Positions 52,649-61,546 are shown, counted from the stretch's first letter. The stretch: 61,547 nt of DNA from Paludibacteraceae bacterium (GCA_017478225.1 JAFVDX010000005.1:1-61547), one strand, 5' to 3'. The notes: generated by a model not told the origin, from the letters alone. Made by a program: numbers and translations.

Positions 52649-54238
52649 ATGCAATTACCTCCTTCACCCCCTGCGGCGGGAAAAATGCCGTTCCAGATGC
52701 CCATGTTCAGGGCGTGGGTGCCACGGAAGATACAACCGTGGATTTATATTCTTCAAGTCTTGTGTATCCAGTTCTCGGGCGGGGTGTATCTCGGCGCACT
52801 GGAAGCCGTGCGCGGCACAACAGCCCTGCAACTCGAGGACCTGCTGATGCTGCTCTATGCCGGTCTGGCAGGTATGGCGGTGTGGTTCCCGATGCTGTTC
52901 CGCATGAAGTTCCGTTTCACCAACCAACAACTGCTTATCGGCTCGGCTGTTGTCATTGCCGTGTGCAACCTCATCACGATGCGGACGACGAACATGGTGG
53001 TTCTGCTGCCTGTCTGTTTCGTTGCCGGCATCGCCAAACTGCAGGGCACATTCGAGAACATGTCGAATATCCAGTTGTGGATGACACCTGAGCGTGATTT
53101 CGGGGTGTTCTTCCCTATTCTGCATATTGTGCTGCTGACCGCCATCACCGGCAGCGCATGGCTCGCCGCCGTCATTGCCTTCCATTTTAGTTGGCAGATG
53201 ATGCACGTGCTGACCATCGGCACAATGTGTTTCGTGGTGGCAGTGCAGCTCTTCCTTTGCCAGCCGTGGTGCCCGATGCCGCAACGGATGCCGCTCAAAG
53301 GAATCGATATTTCCACGGGTCTGCTGATTTCTCTGCTGATGCTGATGATCAGTTATATCCTCGTCTATGGCGACCGGCTGATGTGGTTCTTCTCGCCTAC
53401 GCTCCGATGGGTGCTGGCACTCAGTCTGATACTCCTGGCGTTTATTATGTACCGCCTTAAAACGGTGGAGAAACCCTATATCTCGCTGGAGATTTTCAAA
53501 TACAAGAACGTGTTGGCTATCTTGCTTGTGACCGCCATCGCCGAGCTGCTTTTAGGCGCCGAGCACACGTTAGAGGAAATCTATTGGACTGAGGTGCGCG
53601 GGTTGGAAGAACATACCAAGGGTGCGCTCTGTCTGTGGTCGCTGCCGGGCGTGTATGTCGGCGTGCTGATTACGCTCTACTGGCTCGGGCACAAGAAATG
53701 GAAGGTGTGGAAGTTGTTCGCCATCGGTTTTGGCTGTATCCTGGTCTATTCGCTGTGGATGTATTTCTATTTAGATGTGAATGTGCCGATTGAGCAATAC
53801 CGTCTCGGCTTGGCGTTCCGCGGCTGCGCGTACGCTATTCTTGCCGCGTCGCTGATGTGGTCTCTGCACGAGAGCGTGCATGACTTGGAGCATTTCTTCA
53901 TGGCGCTTTTTATCTTCAACGTCATTCACATGTACCTCGCCGGCGCATCGGGTTATGGGCTGTACACCACGCTCTTCAAGCATTTCATGGCGGATAATAT
54001 GTCCCGCTACGGCGCGTATATGACGCTGACAAGCGTTCCGCCGTCGGCTATCAGCAGTCAGCTTTCAGCGTTGAGCATGAGCGTGACCTTGAAGCAGATT
54101 TACGGTCAGATTATATGGGTGTCTCTGTTTATGACCTCAGCGTTCCTGTTGCTCGACATTCCGCGTGTCCGTACCGGCATAGAGAAAGTGCCGTACTGGC
54201 CGGTGTATGGTATCAAGTTTCTTATGCGACTAAGATGA
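52649..54238 (+). CDS. EmrB-like MFS efflux transporter (DHA2 type)
   Basis: The 529-residue inner-membrane protein has about 14 hydrophobic helices, the number typical of DHA2 drug:proton antiporters, and Bacteroidetes-type segments such as SGGVYLGALEAVRGTTAL, TMRTTNMVVLLPVCFVAG and KPYISLEIFKYKN. It would work with an EmrA-type adaptor, and the HlyD gene at 46.1 kb is the obvious partner although 5.5 kb away. The gene is GC-rich compared with its surroundings. The leader shares motif M with the HlyD gene. The start at 52649 is the ATG that opens the frame; its Pro-rich first 20 residues are cytoplasmic. Confidence 0.88.
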   Translation: MQLPPSPPAAGKMPFQMPMFRAWVPRKIQPWIYILQVLCIQFSGGVYLGALEAVRGTTALQLEDLLMLLYAGLAGMAVWFPMLFRMKFRFTNQQLLIGSAVVIAVCNLITMRTTNMVVLLPVCFVAGIAKLQGTFENMSNIQLWMTPERDFGVFFPILHIVLLTAITGSAWLAAVIAFHFSWQMMHVLTIGTMCFVVAVQLFLCQPWCPMPQRMPLKGIDISTGLLISLLMLMISYILVYGDRLMWFFSPTLRWVLALSLILLAFIMYRLKTVEKPYISLEIFKYKNVLAILLVTAIAELLLGAEHTLEEIYWTEVRGLEEHTKGALCLWSLPGVYVGVLITLYWLGHKKWKVWKLFAIGFGCILVYSLWMYFYLDVNVPIEQYRLGLAFRGCAYAILAASLMWSLHESVHDLEHFFMALFIFNVIHMYLAGASGYGLYTTLFKHFMADNMSRYGAYMTLTSVPPSAISSQLSALSMSVTLKQIYGQIIWVSLFMTSAFLLLDIPRVRTGIEKVPYWPVYGIKFLMRLR

Positions 54239-54249
54239 TATGGATATTA

Positions 54250-54777
54250 TTATAATATCTGTCTTGCAATTATTGCACATGCCTCTGCGTCAGCAAGTGC
54301 ATTGTGGTGGTTGGTCATGTCGTAGCCGCAGTAGCCGGCAATGATTTCCAAGTTATGATGACCACCATGCCAAATTTTGCGTGAGCGGAGTAATGTGCAT
54401 TGGAACTCATAGTCAGGATACGCAATGTCGTACGCACGGAACACTGCTTTTAGGCAGTTCTCATCAAAGGCTTTATTATGTGCCACAAATGGCACTTCGC
54501 CATCCTCAATATACGGAAAGTACTCATGCACTTTCTTCACCGCCTCCGCCCACACTTCAGGGAACTCAGGTGCTTCATTGGTATCATCGAAATGCAGACC
54601 ATTCACAGCACTGCAATGTGGGTTGTAGTAGTTAGGTATGGGGTGGATGAGCGAATAGTAGTTATCTACTATCTCACCATCTTTGACTATTACCAGCCCT
54701 ACCGAACAAACGCTTGACCGCACAAAGTTGGCTGTTTCAAAATCTATGGCTACGAAGTTATCCATTTGGTAAATCAT
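54250..54777 (-). CDS. DEDDh-type 3'-5' exonuclease
   Basis: The 175-residue protein has the exonuclease motifs of the DnaQ superfamily: FVAIDFETAN (D12, E14), AHNKAFDENCLK near 103, and HHNALADAEA (H158, D163). It is a stand-alone nuclease domain, perhaps in DNA or RNA repair. Its ATG directly follows the TAA of a 37-codon gene (TAAATG), which supports the start at 54777 rather than the ATG four codons later. It is convergent with the MFS gene, 11 bp apart. Confidence 0.9.
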   Translation of the reverse strand: MIYQMDNFVAIDFETANFVRSSVCSVGLVIVKDGEIVDNYYSLIHPIPNYYNPHCSAVNGLHFDDTNEAPEFPEVWAEAVKKVHEYFPYIEDGEVPFVAHNKAFDENCLKAVFRAYDIAYPDYEFQCTLLRSRKIWHGGHHNLEIIAGYCGYDMTNHHNALADAEACAIIARQIL

Positions 54778-54891
54778 TTAGTGTCCCCGGACAAACTGCC
54801 CTTCGGGCTGATACTCAATAAAGCAACTGTCATCCTGCTGCTCCTCTTCCATTGCCTGCTGCTCCTGTGATATGTAATCTTCGTATGTCAT
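54778..54891 (-). CDS. 37-residue acidic small protein between BASS and exonuclease
   Basis: A short frame too small for usual gene calling: MTYEDYISQEQQAMEEEQQD then DSCFIEYQPEGQFVRGH. Its ATG overlaps the TGA of the BASS gene (TGATG), and its TAA abuts the ATG of the exonuclease (TAAATG). The tight junctions on both sides strongly suggest it is translated as the middle gene of a three-gene unit. It is rich in Glu and Gln and has no recognised motif. Confidence 0.62.
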   Translation of the reverse strand: MTYEDYISQEQQAMEEEQQDDSCFIEYQPEGQFVRGH

Positions 54892-55850
54892 CAGTCTATC
54901 ATTACGGCATTGTCGGATTTGCTATCATTGTAGTTTCTTGAATATATGCGTGCAATGATTGCTCCGCTGATATTATGCCAAACGCTGAATACGGCACCTG
55001 GAATAGTGGCTAATGGGAAGGCTGCAAAATGCATCACAGCCAGCGAGGTGGCCAGTCCTGAGTTTTGCATGCCGACTTCTATACTAATTGCCACACTCTT
55101 TGACCGTTGCAGACGCAACAAGTAACCAACCAGATAGCCGAAGCCGAGTCCAAGCAGATTATGAAGCATCACAACAATAACTACGAGCAGACCTGCGGTC
55201 AGAAGTCGGTCAGCATTGTGCGATACTACGATGCCGACGGTAAGTGCTACTGCCAGAGACGAGAACGCAGGCAAGTATGGCGTGACGCGTTGTGTGATTT
55301 TGGGAATAAAGCGTTGGCATAGTAGTCCGCAGACGATAGGGAGAATAACAATATAGACGATGCTCAATAACATTCCTGAAGCATGCACATCAACCATTGT
55401 ACCTGCCAACACCCAAACGAGGAACGGCGTCAATAGTGGTGCGAGCAAGGTAGATACAGCGGTCATACCTACAGAAAGAGCAAGGTCGCCTTTTGCCAAA
55501 TAAGTAATCACATTCGATGCCGTCCCTCCAGGACAACAACCGACAAGAATGACACCTATTGCCAGTTCTTGCGGAAGCGAGAAAATCCTTGTAAGTACCC
55601 ATGCCAGTAACGGCATGACGGTGAACTGCGTGAGACAACCTATAAGGATATCTTTCGGACGACTAAACACAATTCTTAAGTCCTGCGCCGTAAGTGTGAG
55701 TCCCATGCCGAACATGATGACGCCCAACATAGGATTGATTACCCATGTGCCTATCCACGAGAGCGAAGTAGGTACAATAAGACTCAGCGCCGCTACCAAC
55801 AGTACTATTGCGCCCATCCAACGGGCTATAAAATCACAGATTCGTTGCAT
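54891..55850 (-). CDS. Bile acid:sodium symporter (BASS) family transporter
   Basis: The 319-residue membrane protein has about ten helices and the two BASS hallmarks: VGCCPGGTASNVITYLAKGD near 101 and EVGMQNSGLATSLAV near 260, which form the sodium sites in structurally known members. Substrates in the family range from bile acids to pantoate and other organic anions, so the cargo is not fixed. Its leader of roughly 140 nt begins with element R4 below a -7 box. It is translationally coupled to the 37-residue gene downstream. Confidence 0.92.
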   Translation of the reverse strand: MQRICDFIARWMGAIVLLVAALSLIVPTSLSWIGTWVINPMLGVIMFGMGLTLTAQDLRIVFSRPKDILIGCLTQFTVMPLLAWVLTRIFSLPQELAIGVILVGCCPGGTASNVITYLAKGDLALSVGMTAVSTLLAPLLTPFLVWVLAGTMVDVHASGMLLSIVYIVILPIVCGLLCQRFIPKITQRVTPYLPAFSSLAVALTVGIVVSHNADRLLTAGLLVVIVVMLHNLLGLGFGYLVGYLLRLQRSKSVAISIEVGMQNSGLATSLAVMHFAAFPLATIPGAVFSVWHNISGAIIARIYSRNYNDSKSDNAVMID

Positions 55851-55906
55851 TTACTTATTATGCAAATGGTTACACATATTAGTGATATTGATTTTTCATT
55901 TAGTGT

Positions 55907-55994
55907 TTCTATATAACAAAATCTGTTATTACATGTTTTTGTTTTGGTTGCGGGCGAGGACCGGCAAGCCTACCGCGTTCCAAATGATGGCTGC
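55907..55994 (-). repeat. Leader element copy R4 (upstream of BASS gene)
   Basis: Fourth copy, on the minus strand, GCAGCCATC through TATAGAA. It has one extra T in the loop of the ATAACA/TGTTAT hairpin, so pairing is unaffected. After TATAGAA the sequence diverges from R1-R3. Confidence 0.92.
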
Positions 55995-56001
55995 AAAAAT
56001 A
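55994..56001 (-). promoter_or_regulatory. -7 box of the BASS gene
   Basis: Minus-strand TATTTTTG directly before element R4. A well-spaced TTG is not visible upstream, so this promoter may be weak or activator-dependent. Confidence 0.6.
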
Positions 56002-56172
56002 CGATTATTTTATGAATAATTAAAATTATCTGATTTAAGTATCTCATATCAGCAAATCAAAGTTTAATGATTTACGAACTATGCTAATTAAATGAAAAAC
56101 TACTTTCCTCTTTGTAGCATGAGGTGAAAATAACCTCAAAAAAATTTTTGGAAAACAAGTAGGATATTATAG

Positions 56173-56202
56173 TTGCTTATTAAAATTATTTTTGTACCTT
56201 TG
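56173..56202 (+). promoter_or_regulatory. Promoter of the ROK kinase gene
   Basis: TTG at 56173-56175, 19 nt, TACCTTTG at 56195-56202. The predicted leader is about 163 nt and includes possible stems CCCGC/GCGGG (56205 onward), AAACATT/AATGTTT and TCAAATA/TATTTGA. Confidence 0.78.
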
Positions 56203-56368
56203 CACCCGCAGACATACAACAAACAAGACAAGCGGGTCAACAAGCAAGGCCTCAAACAAGAATATCTAAAATTATCAGGAACTGAATCTGCAAAAACATT
56301 TTAACAATGTTTATCAAATAAAGTATTTGATTTGAAAATATATCAATAACCAACTTATAACAACTACC

Positions 56369-57325
56369 ATGGATAAACCTTATGTAATGGGCATTGATAT
56401 GGGCGGAACCAATACCGTCTTTGGTGTAGTAGATGCCCGCGGACATGTAATTGCCCGCTCGTCAATAAAGACTCAGGAATACACCGACATCAAAAAGTAT
56501 GTAAACACTCTGCACAAAGAGATGATGAAACTCATCGACTCAGTAGGAGGAATTGACCAGATCCGCGGTATAGGTGCAGGTGCCCCTAATGGTAACTACT
56601 ATACAGGCAATATCGAAGATGCCCCCAATTTGCCTTGGAAAGGAATTGTTCCATTTTCAGCCATGATGGCAGAAAAATTTGGTATTCCATGTCGTATTAC
56701 CAACGATGCAAATGCGGCTGCGTTAGGCGAAATGACCTACGGCGCTGCCAGAGGTATGAAAAACTTTATTATGATTACTCTCGGAACAGGTGTTGGTTCG
56801 GGTATTGTAATTGACGGTAAGGTGGTTTATGGACATGATGGTCATGCAGGCGAATTAGGTCACACCACTATAGTTCGCGGCGAGAATGGTCGTCTTTGCG
56901 GTTGTGGCAAGACAGGGTGCCTTGAGGCATACGCCAGCGCAACAGGTGTTGCACGCACAGCAAGAGAGATTCTTGAGACTACAGACAAAAAGAGTTTGCT
57001 TAGAGACTTGAAAGCAGATACCATAACATCCAAAGATGTGTTTGATGCAGCAGAACAAGGAGATGAAGTGGCTTTGGAGATATTTGAGACAACAGGAAAA
57101 TACCTTGGAGAGAAATTTGCTGACTTTATAGCCTTCTCTGCGCCAGAAGCAATTATTATGTTCGGAGGGTTGACCAAATCGGGTGATTATATTATGAAAC
57201 CCGTTCGCGAACACATGGAGAAGAATGTAATGCCTCGTTGGAAAGGTAAGGTAAAACTGCTCTTCTCAGACCTTAAGGAAGCCGACGCTGCAGTCCTTGG
57301 CGCATCAGCACTTGCTTGGGAATAA
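56369..57325 (+). CDS. ROK-family glucokinase
   Basis: The 318-residue cytoplasmic kinase has the phosphate-binding GIDMGGTNT motif near residue 8, catalytic D113 in TNDANAA, and the ROK zinc site H165 with CGCGKTGCLE (C177, C179, C184). It most likely phosphorylates glucose with ATP and would feed the glycogen and mannose-nucleotide pathways seen elsewhere in the window. The long, potentially structured leader suggests post-transcriptional control. Confidence 0.92.
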   Translation: MDKPYVMGIDMGGTNTVFGVVDARGHVIARSSIKTQEYTDIKKYVNTLHKEMMKLIDSVGGIDQIRGIGAGAPNGNYYTGNIEDAPNLPWKGIVPFSAMMAEKFGIPCRITNDANAAALGEMTYGAARGMKNFIMITLGTGVGSGIVIDGKVVYGHDGHAGELGHTTIVRGENGRLCGCGKTGCLEAYASATGVARTAREILETTDKKSLLRDLKADTITSKDVFDAAEQGDEVALEIFETTGKYLGEKFADFIAFSAPEAIIMFGGLTKSGDYIMKPVREHMEKNVMPRWKGKVKLLFSDLKEADAAVLGASALAWE

Positions 57326-57405
57326 ACAGAGAAATGATATTTCAGAGATTCTGAAAAATATGTGATTTCAGAGTGTTTGAAAAGAATGTGGTAAACAGCA
57401 GAATA

Positions 57406-58065
57406 ATGATAAGTTTACTATATCAAATGCCGACAATAATACAACGCCTCTACGGGGGCGTTGTATGGCGTTTGACACCTCAAGAAAAAAATATTTTTCT
57501 CACTTTTGATGACGGACCTATTCCACAAGTAACTCCACAAGTACTTGATATATTAGATTCCTACCAAATTAAAGCCACTTTTTTTATGGTAGGAGATAAT
57601 ATACGTAAATATCCTGATTTGATGCAAGAGGTGGCAAAACGAGGTCATGCTATTGGCAACCATACATTCAATCATTTGAAGGGTATAAAAACCTCAAACA
57701 AAGAGTACTTTGATAGTATCAAAAAGACTGATTTGCTTATTGACCAACTTCATCCCAAAGGTCAGAACCGACTGCACCTGCTTCGCCCGCCTTATGGGAA
57801 AATAAAATTTTCTCAGAAAAGAGTGCTTGAGAAATCATATAATATCATTCTTTGGGACATTATCACACACGATTACGACAAAAACCTATCGCCACAACAG
57901 GTGCTTGAAATAGTAAAAAAATACTCTCGCAACGGCTCAATAGTAGTTTTTCATGACTCTTTGAAAGCACAAGGTAATATGCTTCAAGTGCTCCCTAAAG
58001 CAATTGACTTCTGGCATTCTGAGGGATATCAAATAAAACCGATTGAACATATTGCAAATTGTTGA
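57406..58065 (+). CDS. Polysaccharide deacetylase (NodB homology)
   Basis: From the ATG at 57406 the protein has 219 residues; a GTG at 57373 would add 11. The NodB domain carries the metal site TFDDGP (D35, D36) and HTFNH (H86, H90), then RPPYGK and the WDIITHDYD and VVFHDS motifs. It removes N-acetyl groups from peptidoglycan or another glycan. There is no strong signal peptide, though the N-terminus is mildly hydrophobic. It follows the ROK gene by about 80 bp and precedes DUF2851 by 25 bp. Confidence 0.9.
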   Translation: MISLLYQMPTIIQRLYGGVVWRLTPQEKNIFLTFDDGPIPQVTPQVLDILDSYQIKATFFMVGDNIRKYPDLMQEVAKRGHAIGNHTFNHLKGIKTSNKEYFDSIKKTDLLIDQLHPKGQNRLHLLRPPYGKIKFSQKRVLEKSYNIILWDIITHDYDKNLSPQQVLEIVKKYSRNGSIVVFHDSLKAQGNMLQVLPKAIDFWHSEGYQIKPIEHIANC

Positions 58066-58090
58066 AATAGTATAATTTCTGCCTAACTAT

Positions 58091-59359
58091 ATGCCTGAAC
58101 TGCTACTACATTATATTTGGCTCAGACGCGCCTTTGAAGTGTGTGAACAACGCACAACAGACGGACGCTTGATAAAGGTAATAGATGTCGGTGTGCATAA
58201 TTTAGATGCAGGTCCTGATTTTTTCAATGCCAAAATACTTATTGATGGTATGCTTTGGGCAGGAAATGTTGAGATTCATATCTGCTCGTCCGATTGGTAC
58301 TTGCACAAACACCATAACGACCCTGCATACGACAATGTAATTCTTCACATAGTAAAAAAAGCGGACAAGAAAGTATATAACTCCAAAGGTGAGGCCATCG
58401 TTCAATGCGAAATAAAATATCCGCATGCAGAAGAACAACTCGCACAATTACTTCAAGACAAACTTTCGCTTTGTAATCAACGACTGATAGAAAATCCTGA
58501 ATTAATCACAGAAGATTGGAAACGCTGCCTCTTGCAAGATAGACTAAAAAAGAAGACCGCAGCAATTGCACAACTACTGACTTTAATCCGTAATAATTGG
58601 GAAGAAGCCTTTTATATTACTTTGGCTCATAACTTCGGCTTTCATACCAATGGTTTGCCATTTGAAATGACTGCCAAACAAACCCCACTTTCATATCTGC
58701 TGAAGCACCGAGATAATCTTTTTCAACTCGAAGCCATGCTTTTTGGTCAGTCAGGTCTGCTAAACGACACAACTGCAACGGATAATTATTCCAAATCACT
58801 CTTGAACGAATATAAGTTCTTGCAAAAAAAATTCTCACTGAGGCCTATAGAAGGAAGTATGTGGAAGTTGCTTCGCATGAGGCCACAAAATTTTCCACAT
58901 GTAAGAATTGCACAATTTGCACAATTATTGCATCAGTCAGAATTTCTTTTCTCGAAAATAATAAGTCAAAAAGATATTAATCTGCTTCGACAAAATTTTG
59001 CTGTCAAAGCCTCAGAATACTGGGACACACACTATCGTTTTGGTGCTCAATGTCCAAAGAGCGAGAAATTATTAGGTAAGTCCTCAACCGACCTTTTGCT
59101 AATCAATAGTATTGTGCCTTATCAATATGCGTATAATCGCGCAGTGAGTAACGAAGATGCTGAAAATTCAGCAGAAACAACCCTTCGCAATATATCAGCA
59201 GAGAAAAATCATATAATTGAGCAATGGAAAATACTTGGAATGAAGATTAGGAATGCTGCTGATAGTCAAACATTCATCCATTTATATCAGAATTATTGCC
59301 AAATAAATAAATGTGCCCAATGTGATGTAGGGTATCAGATATTTACTATGAATGAATAG
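58091..59359 (+). CDS. DUF2851 family protein
   Basis: The 422-residue protein matches DUF2851, common in Bacteroidetes: ELLLHYIWLRRAFE at the start, DAGPDFFNAKILIDG, WAGNVEIHICSSDWYLHKHH near 58, and NQYCQINKCAQC-like cysteines at the end (CQINKCAQCDVGYQIF). Function is unknown; the H-x-x-D-x-x-Y-DNVILHIV region suggests a nuclease-like fold to some authors, which I cannot confirm. It is probably co-transcribed with the deacetylase. Confidence 0.88.
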   Translation: MPELLLHYIWLRRAFEVCEQRTTDGRLIKVIDVGVHNLDAGPDFFNAKILIDGMLWAGNVEIHICSSDWYLHKHHNDPAYDNVILHIVKKADKKVYNSKGEAIVQCEIKYPHAEEQLAQLLQDKLSLCNQRLIENPELITEDWKRCLLQDRLKKKTAAIAQLLTLIRNNWEEAFYITLAHNFGFHTNGLPFEMTAKQTPLSYLLKHRDNLFQLEAMLFGQSGLLNDTTATDNYSKSLLNEYKFLQKKFSLRPIEGSMWKLLRMRPQNFPHVRIAQFAQLLHQSEFLFSKIISQKDINLLRQNFAVKASEYWDTHYRFGAQCPKSEKLLGKSSTDLLLINSIVPYQYAYNRAVSNEDAENSAETTLRNISAEKNHIIEQWKILGMKIRNAADSQTFIHLYQNYCQINKCAQCDVGYQIFTMNE

Positions 59360-59406
59360 ATTTCTTGATTAGAGTGTCATGAGAATTTTGGTGTTGGCTG
59401 TAGGCA

Positions 59407-60111
59407 CTATGTATGTCTTTCATGCACTCGCAAGGTTCTAAGAATATCTTTTTGTTTGTCAGAGATTCGATAACTCTCAATAGCCTTCTGAATGGTTTTA
59501 TTGTGTGTCCATGGTTGTAAGCGGTTGGAGGTAATATAGGGTAGGGTAGAAGCCCATTGTTTGGAAAGGGCGGTCGCAAAAAACCAAGCCTGCATCATGC
59601 GGATATAATACTCCTCACTACGGATAGCAGCAACCCATTCCAAGTATTTCGGTTTGAAGTATTCATCCAAAAAATACCGCATCAACATTCCCATACCGAA
59701 ACGGATAGTATAGGTATGCTCTGTTGCCAACCATCTTTGTATGTACGGTAATAGTTCTTGTGTATGCTTTTTGAAACATGCGGGTGACAACTGATCGCAA
59801 GTTGCCCAGTTATCCACATACGGGAGGAAACGTTCTAATTCCGCGAGGCATGTCTGAAAATCTTTCTCTTCGCACAGAATGAACACATGCAGTTGGTTCT
59901 CATCGAAATAACGGTGTGGCAGTGTCTGCAAGAATGTTTTAGCAGCAGGAGTCTTACCAATATGTTTAGCCATCTTGCGCATGCTGGGTGTTCTCACTCC
60001 GATAATTGTCTCTCGCGGAAGAGGCGGCAGCAGTTTGCTTTGGAAGTCTGCATAGGGCTTGTCTTGCAATGCAAAGAGTTGAGCCGTAATATCTATTATA
60101 TCTGTTCCCAT
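59407..60111 (-). CDS. AlkD-like DNA alkylation repair protein
   Basis: The 234-residue protein is built of HEAT-like helical repeats. The motifs GVRTPSMRKMAKHI near 38, PYVDNWATCDQLSP near 94 and WVAAIRSEEYYIRMMQAWF are typical of the AlkD family, which excises or senses alkylated DNA bases in the cytoplasm. Length matches the family. It is convergent with DUF2851 (47 bp apart). Confidence 0.88.
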   Translation of the reverse strand: MGTDIIDITAQLFALQDKPYADFQSKLLPPLPRETIIGVRTPSMRKMAKHIGKTPAAKTFLQTLPHRYFDENQLHVFILCEEKDFQTCLAELERFLPYVDNWATCDQLSPACFKKHTQELLPYIQRWLATEHTYTIRFGMGMLMRYFLDEYFKPKYLEWVAAIRSEEYYIRMMQAWFFATALSKQWASTLPYITSNRLQPWTHNKTIQKAIESYRISDKQKDILRTLRVHERHT

Positions 60112-60208
60112 GCTAACTATATTAAAGATAATTTATTATACTTTCTTCCGCTTCGTAGTCTAACGACAAATAGTATTCCCTGAATCCTCAAAGTAAATGC
60201 TATGTATG

Positions 60209-61273
60209 TTAAAATGTGAAATCCGTTTTCTCTACACCGTAGCCGTAGATGGTTTTGAAGTCATCGCGCATGGAAATGACAATATAGCCGTTTTCGCGCC
60301 ACTGGTCGCTAAGTTTGAGTGCTTTGTCGCGGTTAGCATGGTCACGCGCTTCATCGTCGGCAATGAGCATAAACGCCAGCGTCTTGTGTTCAGTATTACC
60401 CAAACAATAGTTGTGCATTGCGCAATCGCCGCCGCTGTTGCCAAATGATAATACAGGTACTTTGCCGATTTCTTGCACAATCTGCTGCACCTTGTTGGTC
60501 TTCAGATTCTTGATAATCAGTTCATCGGTGCGAACAATATCTTCCTCTTTGCCCATTGTGTAATTGACACCTGCTTCGGTGCCTTGCGAGGTCGATTGCA
60601 GGCGCACATCCATGCCTATCACGCGGTTGGGCGCAATGCCGATAGACTCCGTCAGCGCACGGCAGATGAAACGGTCCGAGCCGGACACCACATAATACGT
60701 AAAACCGTTCGCTTCTAAATACTTGAACACCTCTAACATGGGCTTGTAGAAACTCTCAGCGTACGTCATGCCCGTAAAGCCGTTGGCAGGTTTGGCGGCA
60801 TAAGTCTTGACATAGCTGTCGAACTCCGCCAGTGTCATGCCGGCATACGCCTTGGCTGCGGCATAGGCGTGCTTCATGTCGAAATGATCCGGCAGTTTGG
60901 TTCCGTTACGCACAAAATCGCGTATCTCATGTGCGGTCTGGCGCATGTCCTCGGGTGCTTTGCTGCTATATGCCGTGTCGTCTAACACGCGGTACTCCAG
61001 CAGGTTATACTCGAAATAAGAAGGGTACAGTTCACCGACAAATGTGCCGTCCATATCAAAAGTGGCTATGCGATCACTCTCCGCAATGAAATTCACGGAG
61101 TTAGGGTTGGTAACATCTTCTACATACTCCTGCAAAGCCGTCAATGCCTCGCAGTCGTTCCAAAGCGTGAAATAGTTTTTAGGTGTTAGCGTAGGCTTGT
61201 TGCTGCTGCAACTGCTCATTACCGCAACACAGGCAGTAATGGCAATCATCCATAGTTTTATCCTTTTCATATT
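60209..61273 (-). CDS. HAD-family phosphatase, lipoprotein
   Basis: Starting at the ATG at 61273-61271 the protein has 354 residues with a lipoprotein signal (MKRIKLWMIAITACVAVMSS then CSSN). HAD motif I is FDMDGTFVGE, motif II VVSGSDRF and motif IV FGNSGGDCAM. It would be an exported phosphatase, perhaps scavenging phosphate from organic esters. It is richer in GC than its left neighbours. The longer frame (61294) adds seven residues and is not needed. Confidence 0.88.
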   Translation of the reverse strand, partial: NMKRIKLWMIAITACVAVMSSCSSNKPTLTPKNYFTLWNDCEALTALQEYVEDVTNPNSVNFIAESDRIATFDMDGTFVGELYPSYFEYNLLEYRVLDDTAYSSKAPEDMRQTAHEIRDFVRNGTKLPDHFDMKHAYAAAKAYAGMTLAEFDSYVKTYAAKPANGFTGMTYAESFYKPMLEVFKYLEANGFTYYVVSGSDRFICRALTESIGIAPNRVIGMDVRLQSTSQGTEAGVNYTMGKEEDIVRTDELIIKNLKTNKVQQIVQEIGKVPVLSFGNSGGDCAMHNYCLGNTEHKTLAFMLIADDEARDHANRDKALKLSDQWRENGYIVISMRDDFKTIYGYGVEKTDFTF

Positions 61274-61384
61274 TCCGAAATTGTTATTTGACATTATATA
61301 CGATGTTCATAGGTCTTTACGGAACGCCGTAAACGGCAGTTTCTCCTCCACATCGCTGCCCAGCGAGTCTGTAATCTTCGATAT

Positions 61385-61546
61385 TCATATTTTTGTTTTG
61401 GGCATAGCTTGCAAGCCCGCCTCGGTCATCAATCCTCTTTCTATCAGGCTATGGCAGCGTTGTACGTTCAGTTCCGTCCAATGACTGCCTTTGCGGCGAG
61501 GCGAGAGACGCTGTGCCAACCGCCCGTCGCCGATACGTTTCAGTGT
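61385..61546 (-). CDS. Partial YdeI/OmpD-associated family protein, probably truncated
   Basis: The frame enters from the right edge and reads TLKRIGDGRLAQRLSPRRKG, SHWTELNVQRCHSLIERGLM, TEAGLQAMPKTKI and then TGA (61387-61385). This matches the central part of the YdeI/OmpD-associated (bacteriocin-protection) family, in which R-F-T/S-P-R-R-x-x-S-x-W and GxMTxAGL are conserved. Normal members continue for roughly 70 residues more, so the stop looks premature. After the TGA the same frame stays open for about 24 codons. Confidence 0.68.
   Translation of the reverse strand, partial: TLKRIGDGRLAQRLSPRRKGSHWTELNVQRCHSLIERGLMTEAGLQAMPKTKI

Noticed and set aside
52664..53284. 206-residue minus-strand frame opposite the MFS gene
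   Set aside because: His/Glu-rich product caused by the GC-rich coding strand of the MFS gene; a shadow.
61385..61387. TGA as selenocysteine or read-through codon in the YdeI-like gene
   Set aside because: The family is not a selenoprotein and no insertion element was seen; truncation is simpler.
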